Shown here piece by piece: positions 8,433 to 15,706 of a stretch of DNA of 64,000 nucleotides (positions are counted from its first letter, which is position 1; each line of letters opens with the position of its first letter). The notes under the pieces were generated by a model. That model ran no database searches. It was not told the DNA's origin and saw only the letters and a program-made list of their open reading frames with translations. This DNA is from Variovorax paradoxus (GTDB taxonomy: Bacteria > Pseudomonadota > Gammaproteobacteria > Burkholderiales > Burkholderiaceae_C), in contig NZ_CP045644.1 in the NCBI RefSeq assembly GCF_009498455.1, positions 4,529,001 through 4,593,000 on the forward strand, given 5' to 3'. A program made the position numbers and the translations under genes.

Positions 8433-10061
8433 TCAGGCCACTTCGATCTCGACCAGCATCGGTGCGGTGGATTGCAGCGCCTGGTGCAATGCGGGACGCA
8501 GTTGCTCCGCGGTGTCGACGCGCAGACCCTTCATGCCTTGTGCGCCAGCAAGCGCGACAAAATCGAGATCGGGCAGGTCGGTGCCCGGCACATGCTCGTC
8601 AGGCCGGTAGCCGAAGATGCGGGCGAACTCGTACAGTGCGGCGTAGCGACGGTTCTTCAGGATCAGCACCGTGACCGGCAGCGCCAACTGCGCCGCGCTC
8701 CACAGCGCTTGAATGGCATACATTGCCGAGCCGTCGCCCACCAATGCAATGACCCGGGCGCCCGGCTTGCCCAGCGCCACCCCCACCGCGGCCGGAAGGC
8801 CGTAGCCCAGGCCGCCGCTGCACATGGTGTAGAAGGTTTCCGATTCGAAGATCGGAAGGTGGCCGTGCATGACGGGCCGTGCGCTGGGTGCTTCCTCGAC
8901 CACGATGCTGTCGCGCGCGCGCACGTCGGCCAGGGTCTGCAGGACCCACGCCACCGACAGGCGTTCGCCCGGCTCGGGCTCTGCAACGCGCGGCGGCCAC
9001 ACGTGGGCAGGTGGTGCTGGACGATCGCGCGGCATGCTGCACTCGAGCAGATCGAGCAAGCCCAGGCGGATGCTGCCGACCACGGAGCTTCCCGTCGGCG
9101 CCCAGGCTGCGACCTGGGGATCGTCTGTCAGCTGCACCAGCTCGCATCCTTCGGGCAGGTGCGGTCCTTGGCCCGGCACATGGTAGGTGAACGCCGGCGC
9201 ACCGAGCGCAAATACGAGGTCGTGGCCGGCGAGCCGCTCGCCGATGCGCTCGCGCATCGGCGGCAGGAAGCCTCCCCACAGCGGGTGGTCTTCCGGGAAG
9301 CTGCATCGGCCCGACATGGGCGCGACATACACGCGGGCGTTGTGCCGCTCGGCCAATTCAACCGCCTCCTTCCAGGCCTCGTCGCGATCGACCGCGGCAC
9401 CGACCACGAAGGCGGGGGAGCGGGCGCCATCGAGGGCCGCGGCGATGCGCGCGAGAAGGTCGGGGTCTGCGCGCACATGCCGGCTGACCTCCCGTGCATC
9501 GACCGGCAAGGTCTGCACGTCCCAGTCATCCGATGGGATCGAGACCAGCACGGGGCCGCGCGGCGGCGTCATCGCGATGTAGTAGGCCCGCGCAATGGCC
9601 AGCGGGACGTCCTCGGCCCGCGCCGGCTCGACGCTCCACTTGACGTAGGGTCTCGGCAACTCGGGCGCCTGCGTGGAGCCGAGAAAGGGCTCGAAGGGCA
9701 GGATCGAGCGCGCCTGCTGGCCGGCCGTGATCACGAGCGGCGTGCGGTTGCGAAAGGCCGTGAAGATATTGCCCATCGCATGGCCGACGCCGGCCGCGGA
9801 ATGCAGGTTGATGAATGCCGCGTTGTGCGTGGCCTGCGCGTAGCCGTCCGCCATGCCCACGACCACGGACTCCTGCAGCCCGAGCACGTAGCGGAAGTCT
9901 TCCGGAAAGTCGATGAACATCGGCAGTTCCGTCGAGCCGGGGTTGCCGAACACGCTGGTCATGCCGAATGCGCGCAACAGCCTGAAAACCGCATCCCGCA
10001 CGGTCAGGGTGCTGCCGGCCGGGAAGGGCGCTTGCGCGGGAAGTTCGACATGTCGATCCAT
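8433..10061 (-). CDS. mdlC: Benzoylformate decarboxylase-like ThDP enzyme
   Basis: A 542-residue thiamine-diphosphate enzyme most like benzoylformate decarboxylase. It has FGNPGSTELPM with S43 where the active-site Ser is expected, the ThDP-activating Glu E64 (LQESVV), H87 (LHSAAG), and a second His region PEDHPLWGG. The ThDP motif runs from GDGSAMYAIQAL to KNRRYAAL; benzoylformate decarboxylases usually have NNGTYGAL at the end of it. It would decarboxylate an aryl-2-oxoacetate to an aryl aldehyde for the next gene product. It is the promoter-proximal gene of the seven-gene operon, divergent from a LysR gene, and has a TAGGAG ribosome site. A related decarboxylase with another 2-oxo acid substrate cannot be excluded. 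Confidence 0.85.
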   Translation of the reverse strand: MDRHVELPAQAPFPAGSTLTVRDAVFRLLRAFGMTSVFGNPGSTELPMFIDFPEDFRYVLGLQESVVVGMADGYAQATHNAAFINLHSAAGVGHAMGNIFTAFRNRTPLVITAGQQARSILPFEPFLGSTQAPELPRPYVKWSVEPARAEDVPLAIARAYYIAMTPPRGPVLVSIPSDDWDVQTLPVDAREVSRHVRADPDLLARIAAALDGARSPAFVVGAAVDRDEAWKEAVELAERHNARVYVAPMSGRCSFPEDHPLWGGFLPPMRERIGERLAGHDLVFALGAPAFTYHVPGQGPHLPEGCELVQLTDDPQVAAWAPTGSSVVGSIRLGLLDLLECSMPRDRPAPPAHVWPPRVAEPEPGERLSVAWVLQTLADVRARDSIVVEEAPSARPVMHGHLPIFESETFYTMCSGGLGYGLPAAVGVALGKPGARVIALVGDGSAMYAIQALWSAAQLALPVTVLILKNRRYAALYEFARIFGYRPDEHVPGTDLPDLDFVALAGAQGMKGLRVDTAEQLRPALHQALQSTAPMLVEIEVA

Positions 10062-10105
10062 GAATGCTCCTAGATGAGGTCCGCAGTTTTGCGCTTGCCG
10101 CTCTA

Positions 10106-10122
10106 TTCATCAATACAATGAA
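10106..10122. promoter_or_regulatory. Dyad TTCAT-N7-ATGAA in the mdlC-like/lysR divergent promoter
   Basis: In the 84-base gap between the benzoylformate-decarboxylase-like gene and the divergent LysR gene there is a perfect dyad, TTCAT, seven bases, ATGAA. LysR proteins commonly bind imperfect dyads in such gaps and activate the divergent operon, so this is the best candidate site for the regulator encoded at 10146. The assignment rests on position and symmetry only. Confidence 0.45.
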
Positions 10123-10145
10123 ATGTCTAGAACAAAATAAGCTGT

Positions 10146-11060
10146 ATGCATACTGAAAAGCTGGACATGAACCTGCTCCGCCTGTTCGAGGCGGTGTACC
10201 GCCTCGGCAGCGTCAGCCGCGCCGCCGATGCGCTGGGGTTGTCGCAGCCGGCCGCCAGCCAAGGCCTGACGCGATTGCGGCTTGCCTTGGGCGATGCGCT
10301 GTTCGTGCGCGCCAACGGGCGCATGCGCCCGACGCTGCGCGCGGAGCGGCTCGCAAGCGTCGTGCAGCCGGCCGTGGCCGCCATCGAGGATGTGCTGCGG
10401 GACGAAGACACCTTCGATCCCTCACGCTCGCGCATGACCGTCCGGCTGCACATGAACGACATCGGCGAGGCCCGGCTGCTGCCGGAACTGATGGAGGCCT
10501 TGCACCGCCAGGCACCCGGCATACGGGTGCACACGACGCCGCTGCCGCACGGGGAGATCACCGATGCCCTCGAAACCGGAGCCATCCATTTCGCACTCGG
10601 GTTTCTGCCCTTGGTCAGCGGAACGGAGCGCGTCGACCTGCTGCGCGATCGCTACGCGGTGGTGGTGCGGGCGGGACATCCGATGGCAAAGGCTTCGAAG
10701 GCGGCGGATGTCCGCATGACGATCCAGGACCTGCGGCGCCTGGAGTACGTGGCCGTACGCTCGCACTCGGAGACCCTCCGCATCCTGCAGCAGCTCGGTC
10801 TCGATGGACGGCTGGTGCTCAACTCGGCGCATTTCCTTGCGCTGCCGGCGATCATTGCGCGCACCGATTTCGCCGTCGTGATGCCACAGGCGATCGCGCG
10901 CAGGTTCATCGAGCCGAAGCGCTATGCGGTGCTTCCGGCGGAGCTGCCCCGCAGCGCCTTCACGGTGTCGCTGCACTGGAGTCGCCGCTTCGAATCGGAT
11001 CCGGCGCACCACTGGATGCGCAATCTCTTCATCGGGCTTTTCAAGGACAAAGGGCGCTGA
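10146..11060 (+). CDS. LysR-family transcriptional regulator (operon 1)
   Basis: A 304-residue LysR regulator with an N-terminal winged helix-turn-helix at about residues 8-65 (NLLRLFEAVYRLGSVSRAADALGLSQPAAS) and a LysR substrate domain after it. The pattern of the first helix and the DPSRSR start of the effector domain resemble the NahR/NodD-like branch, whose members respond to aromatic compounds. It is divergent from the seven-gene hydroxyquinol operon and is the likely activator, with the effector probably a pathway intermediate. The start codon ATG at 10146 has a weak ribosome site; M8 at 10167 is an alternative. A degenerate copy of its C-terminal end is found at 13263-13334. Confidence 0.93.
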   Translation: MHTEKLDMNLLRLFEAVYRLGSVSRAADALGLSQPAASQGLTRLRLALGDALFVRANGRMRPTLRAERLASVVQPAVAAIEDVLRDEDTFDPSRSRMTVRLHMNDIGEARLLPELMEALHRQAPGIRVHTTPLPHGEITDALETGAIHFALGFLPLVSGTERVDLLRDRYAVVVRAGHPMAKASKAADVRMTIQDLRRLEYVAVRSHSETLRILQQLGLDGRLVLNSAHFLALPAIIARTDFAVVMPQAIARRFIEPKRYAVLPAELPRSAFTVSLHWSRRFESDPAHHWMRNLFIGLFKDKGR

Positions 11061-11061
11061 C

Positions 11062-11100
11062 GGCCTGCGCTCGCGGCTTGGCCGCTTGTTCTCGCAGGCC
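11062..11100 (+). terminator. Possible stem-loop after the lysR gene at 10146
   Basis: Two bases after the LysR stop codon, GGCCTGCG pairs with CGCAGGCC 23 bases later, and the loop contains an inner GCGGC-TTG-GCCGC hairpin. No T-run follows, so this would be a weak or Rho-assisted terminator at most. It could equally be an RNA-stabilising structure. Confidence 0.35.
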
Positions 11101-11189
11101 TGAACCCCGGTTCGATCGTACGGTACTTCATGCCACGTGGATGCCGAAGGCCGCAGGGCAGCGATCACGCGCCAAGCAGCGTACCTGGT

Positions 11190-12074
11190 TCATTCTCCGA
11201 GCGTCTCGACCATGAAGTCGATGAACGTTCTCAACTTGGGTGCCATGTACTGTCGGCTGGCGTAGACCGCGAATAGGGTGGCCGACGGGGTTTGCACGTC
11301 GCTTTCCAAGACATGCATGAGGCGCCGGGAGGCCAGGTCGGCGCCCACCAGCCAGTCGGGCAGGAAGGCTACGCCCATGCCGACGCAGACTGCGTGATAG
11401 GTCAGCGTCGTGTCGTCCGAGCGCATGACCGCATTCAGCCGAAACCGCGGTGATCCCTTGTGCACCTTCGCCATCAAGGCCTCGAGGTCCAGATAGCTGG
11501 GCACCACCGCATCGAGTGCCGGCGCGTCGGCCGCCTCCGGATCGCATGCGTAGCGCTTCATGTAGGCGGCGGACGCCACGAGGCGGAAGGGGACCTGACA
11601 CAGCGGCCTCGCGATCAAGGCATGGGCCGGCTCGTCTGTTGCGCGCAGCGCGAGGTCATAGCCCTCCGTGACGAGGTCGACCTTGTGGTTCGTCAAGTGG
11701 ACATCCAGGACCACGTCCGGATAGCGACGCCGATATTCGGCCAGTGCTTGCGCAAATCGTGGCGTTGCACACCAGACGGGCGCGCTCATCTTGAGCTGGC
11801 CGCGAACGTCCTGCGCGCCTTGTCCGATCGCCGCTTCCGCGGCATCGAGGATGTCAAGTGCCCGCAGGCATTGGTCGTAGTAGGCGCTCCCGGCTTCGGT
11901 GAGGCTCAGATTCCGGCTGGTGCGGTGGAGCAGCCGCGCGTTGACAGTGCGTTCCAACTGCGCCAGCCGTTTACTGGCCATCGGCGCCGACATACCCAGA
12001 CGTTCGGCCGCAGCGGTGAAGCTGCCGGACTCCACCACTTCGCGGAACACCCGCAGGCTGGTCAATTGATCCAC
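11190..12074 (-). CDS. LysR-family transcriptional regulator (CrgA/PecT-like branch)
   Basis: A 294-residue LysR protein. The helix-turn-helix spans about residues 15-45 (GSFTAAAERLGMSAPMASKRLAQLE), followed by RTSRNLSLTEAG and an effector domain beginning GQLKMSAPV. That pattern belongs to the large CrgA-like branch. It is divergent from the DoxX-family gene at 12287, with a 212-base gap containing a 14-base perfect palindrome, so it most likely controls that gene and itself. Nothing ties it to the catabolic operon on its left. Confidence 0.92.
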   Translation of the reverse strand: MDQLTSLRVFREVVESGSFTAAAERLGMSAPMASKRLAQLERTVNARLLHRTSRNLSLTEAGSAYYDQCLRALDILDAAEAAIGQGAQDVRGQLKMSAPVWCATPRFAQALAEYRRRYPDVVLDVHLTNHKVDLVTEGYDLALRATDEPAHALIARPLCQVPFRLVASAAYMKRYACDPEAADAPALDAVVPSYLDLEALMAKVHKGSPRFRLNAVMRSDDTTLTYHAVCVGMGVAFLPDWLVGADLASRRLMHVLESDVQTPSATLFAVYASRQYMAPKLRTFIDFMVETLGE

Positions 12075-12144
12075 TCGCTCTTTCCTTTTTGGAACTGCAC
12101 CATTGAATGCACGTCACTCGCTCTCTCGCATGGCGCTGTCTAGA

Positions 12145-12158
12145 GTCCATGCATGGAC
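12145..12158. promoter_or_regulatory. Palindrome GTCCATGCATGGAC between lysR and doxX
   Basis: A perfect 14-base palindrome, GTCCATGCATGGAC, lies in the gap between the divergent LysR gene (start 12074) and the DoxX gene (start 12287). It is the only strong dyad noticed in this gap and is a plausible operator for the adjacent LysR protein. Confidence 0.45.
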
Positions 12159-12286
12159 AAATTCTCGCACCGAGCACCTTCTGGATGTCGTCCACGCACT
12201 CGATGGTCGGCGTCGGCAGGTCTCGGTCCTGAATGGCGCGTGCGCCAGTCCTTCGTCCCATCCGTTTTCTCATTTGGAATCTTTGC

Positions 12287-12721
12287 ATGACAGCCACCAC
12301 CTTTGAACCATCTGCCCGCCAGCCGCTGCGGATTGGGCTATGGACTGCTCAAGTTCTGCTTGCCGTGGCGTTCTGCGGCATCGGCCTCATGAAGCTGACG
12401 ACGCCGATACCGGAACTCGCCGCTTCGATGAAGTGGCCGGGAGAGTACTCGTCCACCTTTGTTCGCTTCATCGGGCTCATCGACCTGCTCGGTGGCCTCG
12501 GCATCCTGCTGCCAGCGCTGACACGTGTGCTGCCCCGCCTCTCGATTCTCGCAGCGCTCGGTTGCACCGTGCTGCAAGTGCTGGCGATCGGCTTTCATTT
12601 ATCGCGCGGCGAAGCGGGCGTGCTGCCGCTGAACTTCGTGCTGCTCGCGCTCTCGGTTTTCGTGCTGTGGGGCCGTAGCCGGAGGGTGCCGATCGTCCCG
12701 CGCATTTGGGATGCTTCCTGA
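12287..12721 (+). CDS. DoxX-family membrane protein
   Basis: A 144-residue protein with four predicted membrane helices, starting near residue 15 (LRIGLWTAQVLLAVAFCGIGLMK). It has the DoxX-type motif GxxKL (GLMKLTTP), followed by RFIGLIDLLGGLGILLPAL. DoxX-family proteins are small inner-membrane proteins, often linked to quinone or thiol redox systems, with no clear single function. An in-frame start 18 codons upstream is possible, but the ATG at 12287 begins directly before the first hydrophilic segment. It is divergent from the LysR gene, and that pairing is common. Function unknown beyond the family. Confidence 0.85.
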   Translation: MTATTFEPSARQPLRIGLWTAQVLLAVAFCGIGLMKLTTPIPELAASMKWPGEYSSTFVRFIGLIDLLGGLGILLPALTRVLPRLSILAALGCTVLQVLAIGFHLSRGEAGVLPLNFVLLALSVFVLWGRSRRVPIVPRIWDAS

Positions 12722-12762
12722 CGGTAGGCGCAGCAGTGGGGCCCTTCGCGGCTCGCGCTCCA

Positions 12763-12981
12763 TCAGGTGTTCTTGCGCATCGGGTCTGGCCAGTCGGAAG
12801 CCCGCCGGAGCCATCGGGTCTCCGTGAGATAGAGCCGCCGAGTGTTGCGTTCGACGAGCCTCGTCTTGAGGCGATTCTCAAGCGCGCTCAGATAGCGGCT
12901 TGCCGTGGGATTGGACAAGCCAAGCACTTCTGCAGCGCGGCCCATGCTTCCGCATTCGGCGATCTGGATGAACAGATCTGG
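12763..12981 (-). pseudogene. Remnant of a LysR N-terminal DNA-binding domain
   Basis: Read on the minus strand, this stretch encodes DLFIQIAECGSMGRAAEVLG and then LSNPTASRYLSALENRLKTR, a LysR-type helix-turn-helix, up to LYLTET. There is a TAG stop immediately upstream at 12982-12984. After LTET the protein ends in unrelated sequence (stop at 12763), so the effector domain is missing. It is a truncated gene without an intact start. Confidence 0.75.
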
Positions 12982-13019
12982 CTAGAGCTCAGCCCGAAGT
13001 CATGGCACGCGGGTTAACA

Positions 13020-13209
13020 GGGACGACGCGACGACCGGGCGCGCCGCCTCTGCGAGCGAGGCGGCGGGTGTCGCGTTGCAACCGCGGACAGTCGAGGACC
13101 TCGACGCGCATATCGCATCTCACGACGTCGTGCCCCTTTGCGAACAGGTTGATGGCGGCTTCGCACTCCATCGCGCCGAGCCCGACACCACTTTCATCTT
13201 CGTGTTCAT
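13020..13209 (-). pseudogene. Remnant of an NAD-binding 6-phosphogluconate/3-hydroxyisobutyrate dehydrogenase-like gene
   Basis: On the minus strand an ATG at 13209 gives MNTKMKV. After a one-base shift the frame continues VGLGAMECEAAINLFAKGHD and then VVRCDMR, the N-terminal Rossmann motif (GLGAM) of the 3-hydroxyisobutyrate/tartronate-semialdehyde dehydrogenase family. The similarity then fades, and the catalytic and C-terminal domains are absent. The frameshift within the first ten codons and the missing remainder mark it as dead. Confidence 0.65.
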
Positions 13210-13262
13210 GTCTGGGTCCAGTCTTTGATGCGTTATGCCGCGTTGTCGAGGTCTAGCTAGCG

Positions 13263-13334
13263 CTGGCACATCACTGGATGCGGGATTTCTTCATTGGCTT
13301 TTTCAACGATAGAGGCCGCACTGATCGGCTATAA
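13263..13334 (+). pseudogene. C-terminal tail remnant of a LysR gene
   Basis: The reading frame LAHHWMRDFFIGFFNDRGR ending in TAA closely matches the end of the intact LysR protein at 10146-11060 (PAHHWMRNLFIGLFKDKGR). In-frame stops occur just upstream (TAG TAG region before 13260), so only the last 20 or so codons of a paralogous LysR gene survive here. Confidence 0.7.
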
Positions 13335-13373
13335 CGGCGGCAGCCCAGCGCTTCACAACAACTGCCTTATCCA

Positions 13374-13877
13374 ATGAAGAAACCTCTGCTCGCACATATC
13401 GTTCTTGCGCTTGCCGCCATCTTGCCCCTCGCCGCGGCGGCACAGGTCCCGGTTCAACCGGCCGCAGACCAGGAGGCGCTTCTCGCAAGCGCCGATCCGG
13501 TGCTGCGGGCCAACAAGCGCCTGGTCTACGACTTCTGGCGTGAGGTCTTCGAGGCGGGACAGGTGGCGCAGGCGGACAAGTACGTTGCCGAGTCCTACAT
13601 CCAGCACAACCCCAACGTGCCGACCGGCCGTGCGGCCATGGTGGGCTTCCTCTCGCGAAGGACCCCGGCGCCTCTGCCGGTGGAGGCCCGCATCAAGGCG
13701 CCGCTGGTCTCCATCGTTGCCGAGCGCGACCTCGTGATCCTGAGCTTCGTGCGCGAGTACCCCGAACCGCAGGACGCAACGCGAAAGTACACGACCACCT
13801 GGTTCGACATGTTCCGCCTTGAGAACGGCAAGATCGTCGAGCACTGGGATGGTGCCGTGAAGCCGCCGAAACCCTGA
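13374..13877 (+). CDS. Exported SnoaL/NTF2-like protein
   Basis: A 167-residue protein with a Sec signal peptide (MKKPLLAHIVLALAAILPLAAAAQ). Its mature domain resembles SnoaL-like polyketide-cyclase/NTF2 proteins: LVYDFWREVFEAGQ, YVAESYIQHNPNVPTGR, and a C-terminal FDMFRLENGKIVEHWD. Proteins with the IQHNP motif are common exported members of this fold and have no settled reaction. The gene stands alone between remnant sequences. Its codon use and length look normal, so it appears intact. Confidence 0.82.
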   Translation: MKKPLLAHIVLALAAILPLAAAAQVPVQPAADQEALLASADPVLRANKRLVYDFWREVFEAGQVAQADKYVAESYIQHNPNVPTGRAAMVGFLSRRTPAPLPVEARIKAPLVSIVAERDLVILSFVREYPEPQDATRKYTTTWFDMFRLENGKIVEHWDGAVKPPKP

Positions 13878-13914
13878 TCGTCGGAATCCGGCGGGAGGGC
13901 CTGGTCTACTTCCC

Positions 13915-14341
13915 CCGAGCACGGATACCTGCTCCTGCGACATCCCTAACAACCGGCTGATCACCTGCGAGCACTCGGTGACCGGCGCGTGATCCGCACC
14001 AAGAAGGACGGAACAAGGCCAAGCAGATAGACGCCGGCGGGCCGGGTGCCTTCGACGGCTTTCGCGCCGATCGCGACGGCAATCTCTGGTGCGGGTGGGC
14101 TACACGGCGCGGTTGCGGCCGAGCCTTCCGACATCGGTGGCGGCATGAATGCCTCCCTGCCCACCGGCAAGTGGGAAGAGATGAACGGCGTGAAGATCTT
14201 CAACTCGCAGGGCAAGCCAAGCCCATTGGCTTCATCCGCCTGCCCGAATCTCGAGTTCGGAGGCCGAAGCGCAATCGCCTCTACATGGCGAGCAGCCATT
14301 CGCTCTATCCGCCCTACGTCGAGGCCCTCGGCGCCGGCTGA
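13915..14341 (+). pseudogene. Frameshifted SMP-30/gluconolactonase gene
   Basis: Pieces of an SMP-30/gluconolactonase-family protein can be read in successive plus-strand frames: DIPNNRLITCEH, then RRVIRTKKDG after a shift, then DAGGPGAFDGFRADRDGNLW, then NGVKIFNSQGK, then KRNRLYMASSHSLYP, ending EALGAG and TGA. The order and spacing follow the family, but several frameshifts interrupt it, so it cannot make a functional lactonase. An intact member of the same family is at 51153-52076, although the two are not close copies. Confidence 0.72.
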
Positions 14342-14463
14342 ACGATTGTCTCCTGGCAGTACGGGCAGCACCCAGTACATGAAGAATTTGGACGCACAGG
14401 CCTCACATGCAGTTCGGACCTCGAATTCCGCGGTTCCCTATGAGCGTTCAGCCAGGCCGCATG

Positions 14464-15375
14464 TCAGGCTTCGACCGTGCCGAACAGGCGGGCGACGGAC
14501 TCGCGCAGCCATCGCACGGCGGGGTCGGTATGAAACCTCGGATGCCAGAACTGCCGGATCGGGGCCGGTTTGATGCCAATCGGTAGCTCTACGATGCGCA
14601 GGTTCTCCAGCCGGGTGTAGTAGTCCGCGATGGATCGAGGCACCGTCGCAATCATGTCCGTGACGGCAATGATCGACGGCAGCGAGAGGAAGTGGGCCGT
14701 CTTCAATTGAACCCTGCGCGTGTAGCCCTTCTCTTTGAGCAGAGCTTCGAAGAGTTCCTGGCTGCGGCCCACCGGATGCACGACGGCATGCGAAAGCTCC
14801 AGGAAGCGACGCATGCTGATGCGTGACGACTGCACCGTCGGATGATCCGCTCGCACCAGGCACACGATGGTTTGCTTGAGGATCTGCTGCGTGTAGAGCG
14901 CAGGTCGCTCCAGATTCGGGAAGAGCCCGAACGCGAGGTCACATCGGCCGTCTTCCAGCGCGGCTTCAACGTCCGCCGTCGCAAACGGTTCGGACCGAAG
15001 GTTGCAGTGAGGCGCTTCCCGTGCGAGATAGGCCATCAGTGGCGGCAGGAGTTGCAGTTCGCCGACATCGGGCGTGGTGACGACGAAGTCGCGACGCGAG
15101 GTGGCCGGATCGAAAGTCGGCTCGCTCTGCGCATGAACGCTGAAGTCCGAGAGCGCCCCGGCTGCGGCATTGGCCAGTTCGGTGCCGCGCGGCGTTGGCA
15201 GCATGCCAGCAGGAGACCGCACGAACAGCGGATCGTCGAGCGCCTTGCGCAGCCTTCCCAGAGCAAGGCTTGTCGCAGGCTGGCTCAGGCCGAGCGCAGC
15301 GGCGGCCTTGGAGACACTGCGCGTGCGGTGCAGCACCACCAGCACGCGCAGCAGGTTCAGGTCGAAATCCTTCAT
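14464..15375 (-). CDS. LysR-family transcriptional regulator (Rieske/DUF1302 operon)
   Basis: A 303-residue LysR regulator. FDLNLLRVLVVLHRTRSVSK and AAAALGLSQPATS form the helix-turn-helix at residues 4-37. The effector domain starts at about residue 90 (FDPATSRRDFVVTTPD). The FDLNLLRVL opening and DPATSRRxF junction resemble the NahR/LinR/NodD-like branch that senses aromatic ligands. The ATG at 15375 was chosen over an upstream in-frame start because LysR proteins begin just before the recognition domain. It is divergent from the ten-gene plus-strand operon that begins near 15569, and a 15-base palindrome lies in the gap, so it is the likely regulator of that operon. Confidence 0.92.
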   Translation of the reverse strand: MKDFDLNLLRVLVVLHRTRSVSKAAAALGLSQPATSLALGRLRKALDDPLFVRSPAGMLPTPRGTELANAAAGALSDFSVHAQSEPTFDPATSRRDFVVTTPDVGELQLLPPLMAYLAREAPHCNLRSEPFATADVEAALEDGRCDLAFGLFPNLERPALYTQQILKQTIVCLVRADHPTVQSSRISMRRFLELSHAVVHPVGRSQELFEALLKEKGYTRRVQLKTAHFLSLPSIIAVTDMIATVPRSIADYYTRLENLRIVELPIGIKPAPIRQFWHPRFHTDPAVRWLRESVARLFGTVEA

Positions 15376-15446
15376 TTGTTCCACATCTCGGGGGGCTATG
15401 CAGCCCGACTCTCGACGGGCTTCCAGCTCGGGGCACACCGTCCATT

Positions 15447-15461
15447 ATTTGCACGGCAAAT
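15447..15461. promoter_or_regulatory. LysR-box palindrome ATTTGC-ACG-GCAAAT
   Basis: A perfect 15-base dyad (ATTTGC, ACG, GCAAAT) fits the T-N11-A rule for LysR sites. It lies 72 bases upstream of the lysR start (15375) and 108 bases upstream of the first small frame of the divergent operon (15569). This is the usual place for the recognition half of a LysR-regulated divergent promoter. Confidence 0.6.
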
Positions 15462-15568
15462 GTTGATAGTAAACGGCGCTGCATTGCCTAAATTTTGATG
15501 TGGGTCGATGCTCTGTGTCACGCGGCTCCGATGAAGCTGCGCTACCAAGAAAAAAACGGAGACAAGAC

Positions 15569-15706
15569 ATGAGCATCCTCGTCGTTGGCGAGGGGCCTTT
15601 GGGCCTCTCTTTCTCGCACCTGCTCGACACGTCCTGCGACCGCGTCGGCGCAGCATTGCGGCACGGCCGCGGCATGTGCCCTGCGGGCAAGGCAGGGAAC
15701 CCATGA
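15569..15706 (+). CDS. Short leader-like ORF coupled to the SDR gene
   Basis: A 45-codon frame beginning MSILVVGEGPLGLSFSHLLD has a good ribosome site (ACGGAGACAAGAC before the ATG). It ends in a TGA that overlaps the ATG of the SDR gene (ATGA at 15703-15706). No family was recognised. The first residues look like the start of a nucleotide-binding protein, so it may be the stump of a deleted gene, a leader peptide for translational coupling, or both. Whether the peptide itself does anything is unknown. Confidence 0.4.
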   Translation: MSILVVGEGPLGLSFSHLLDTSCDRVGAALRHGRGMCPAGKAGNP

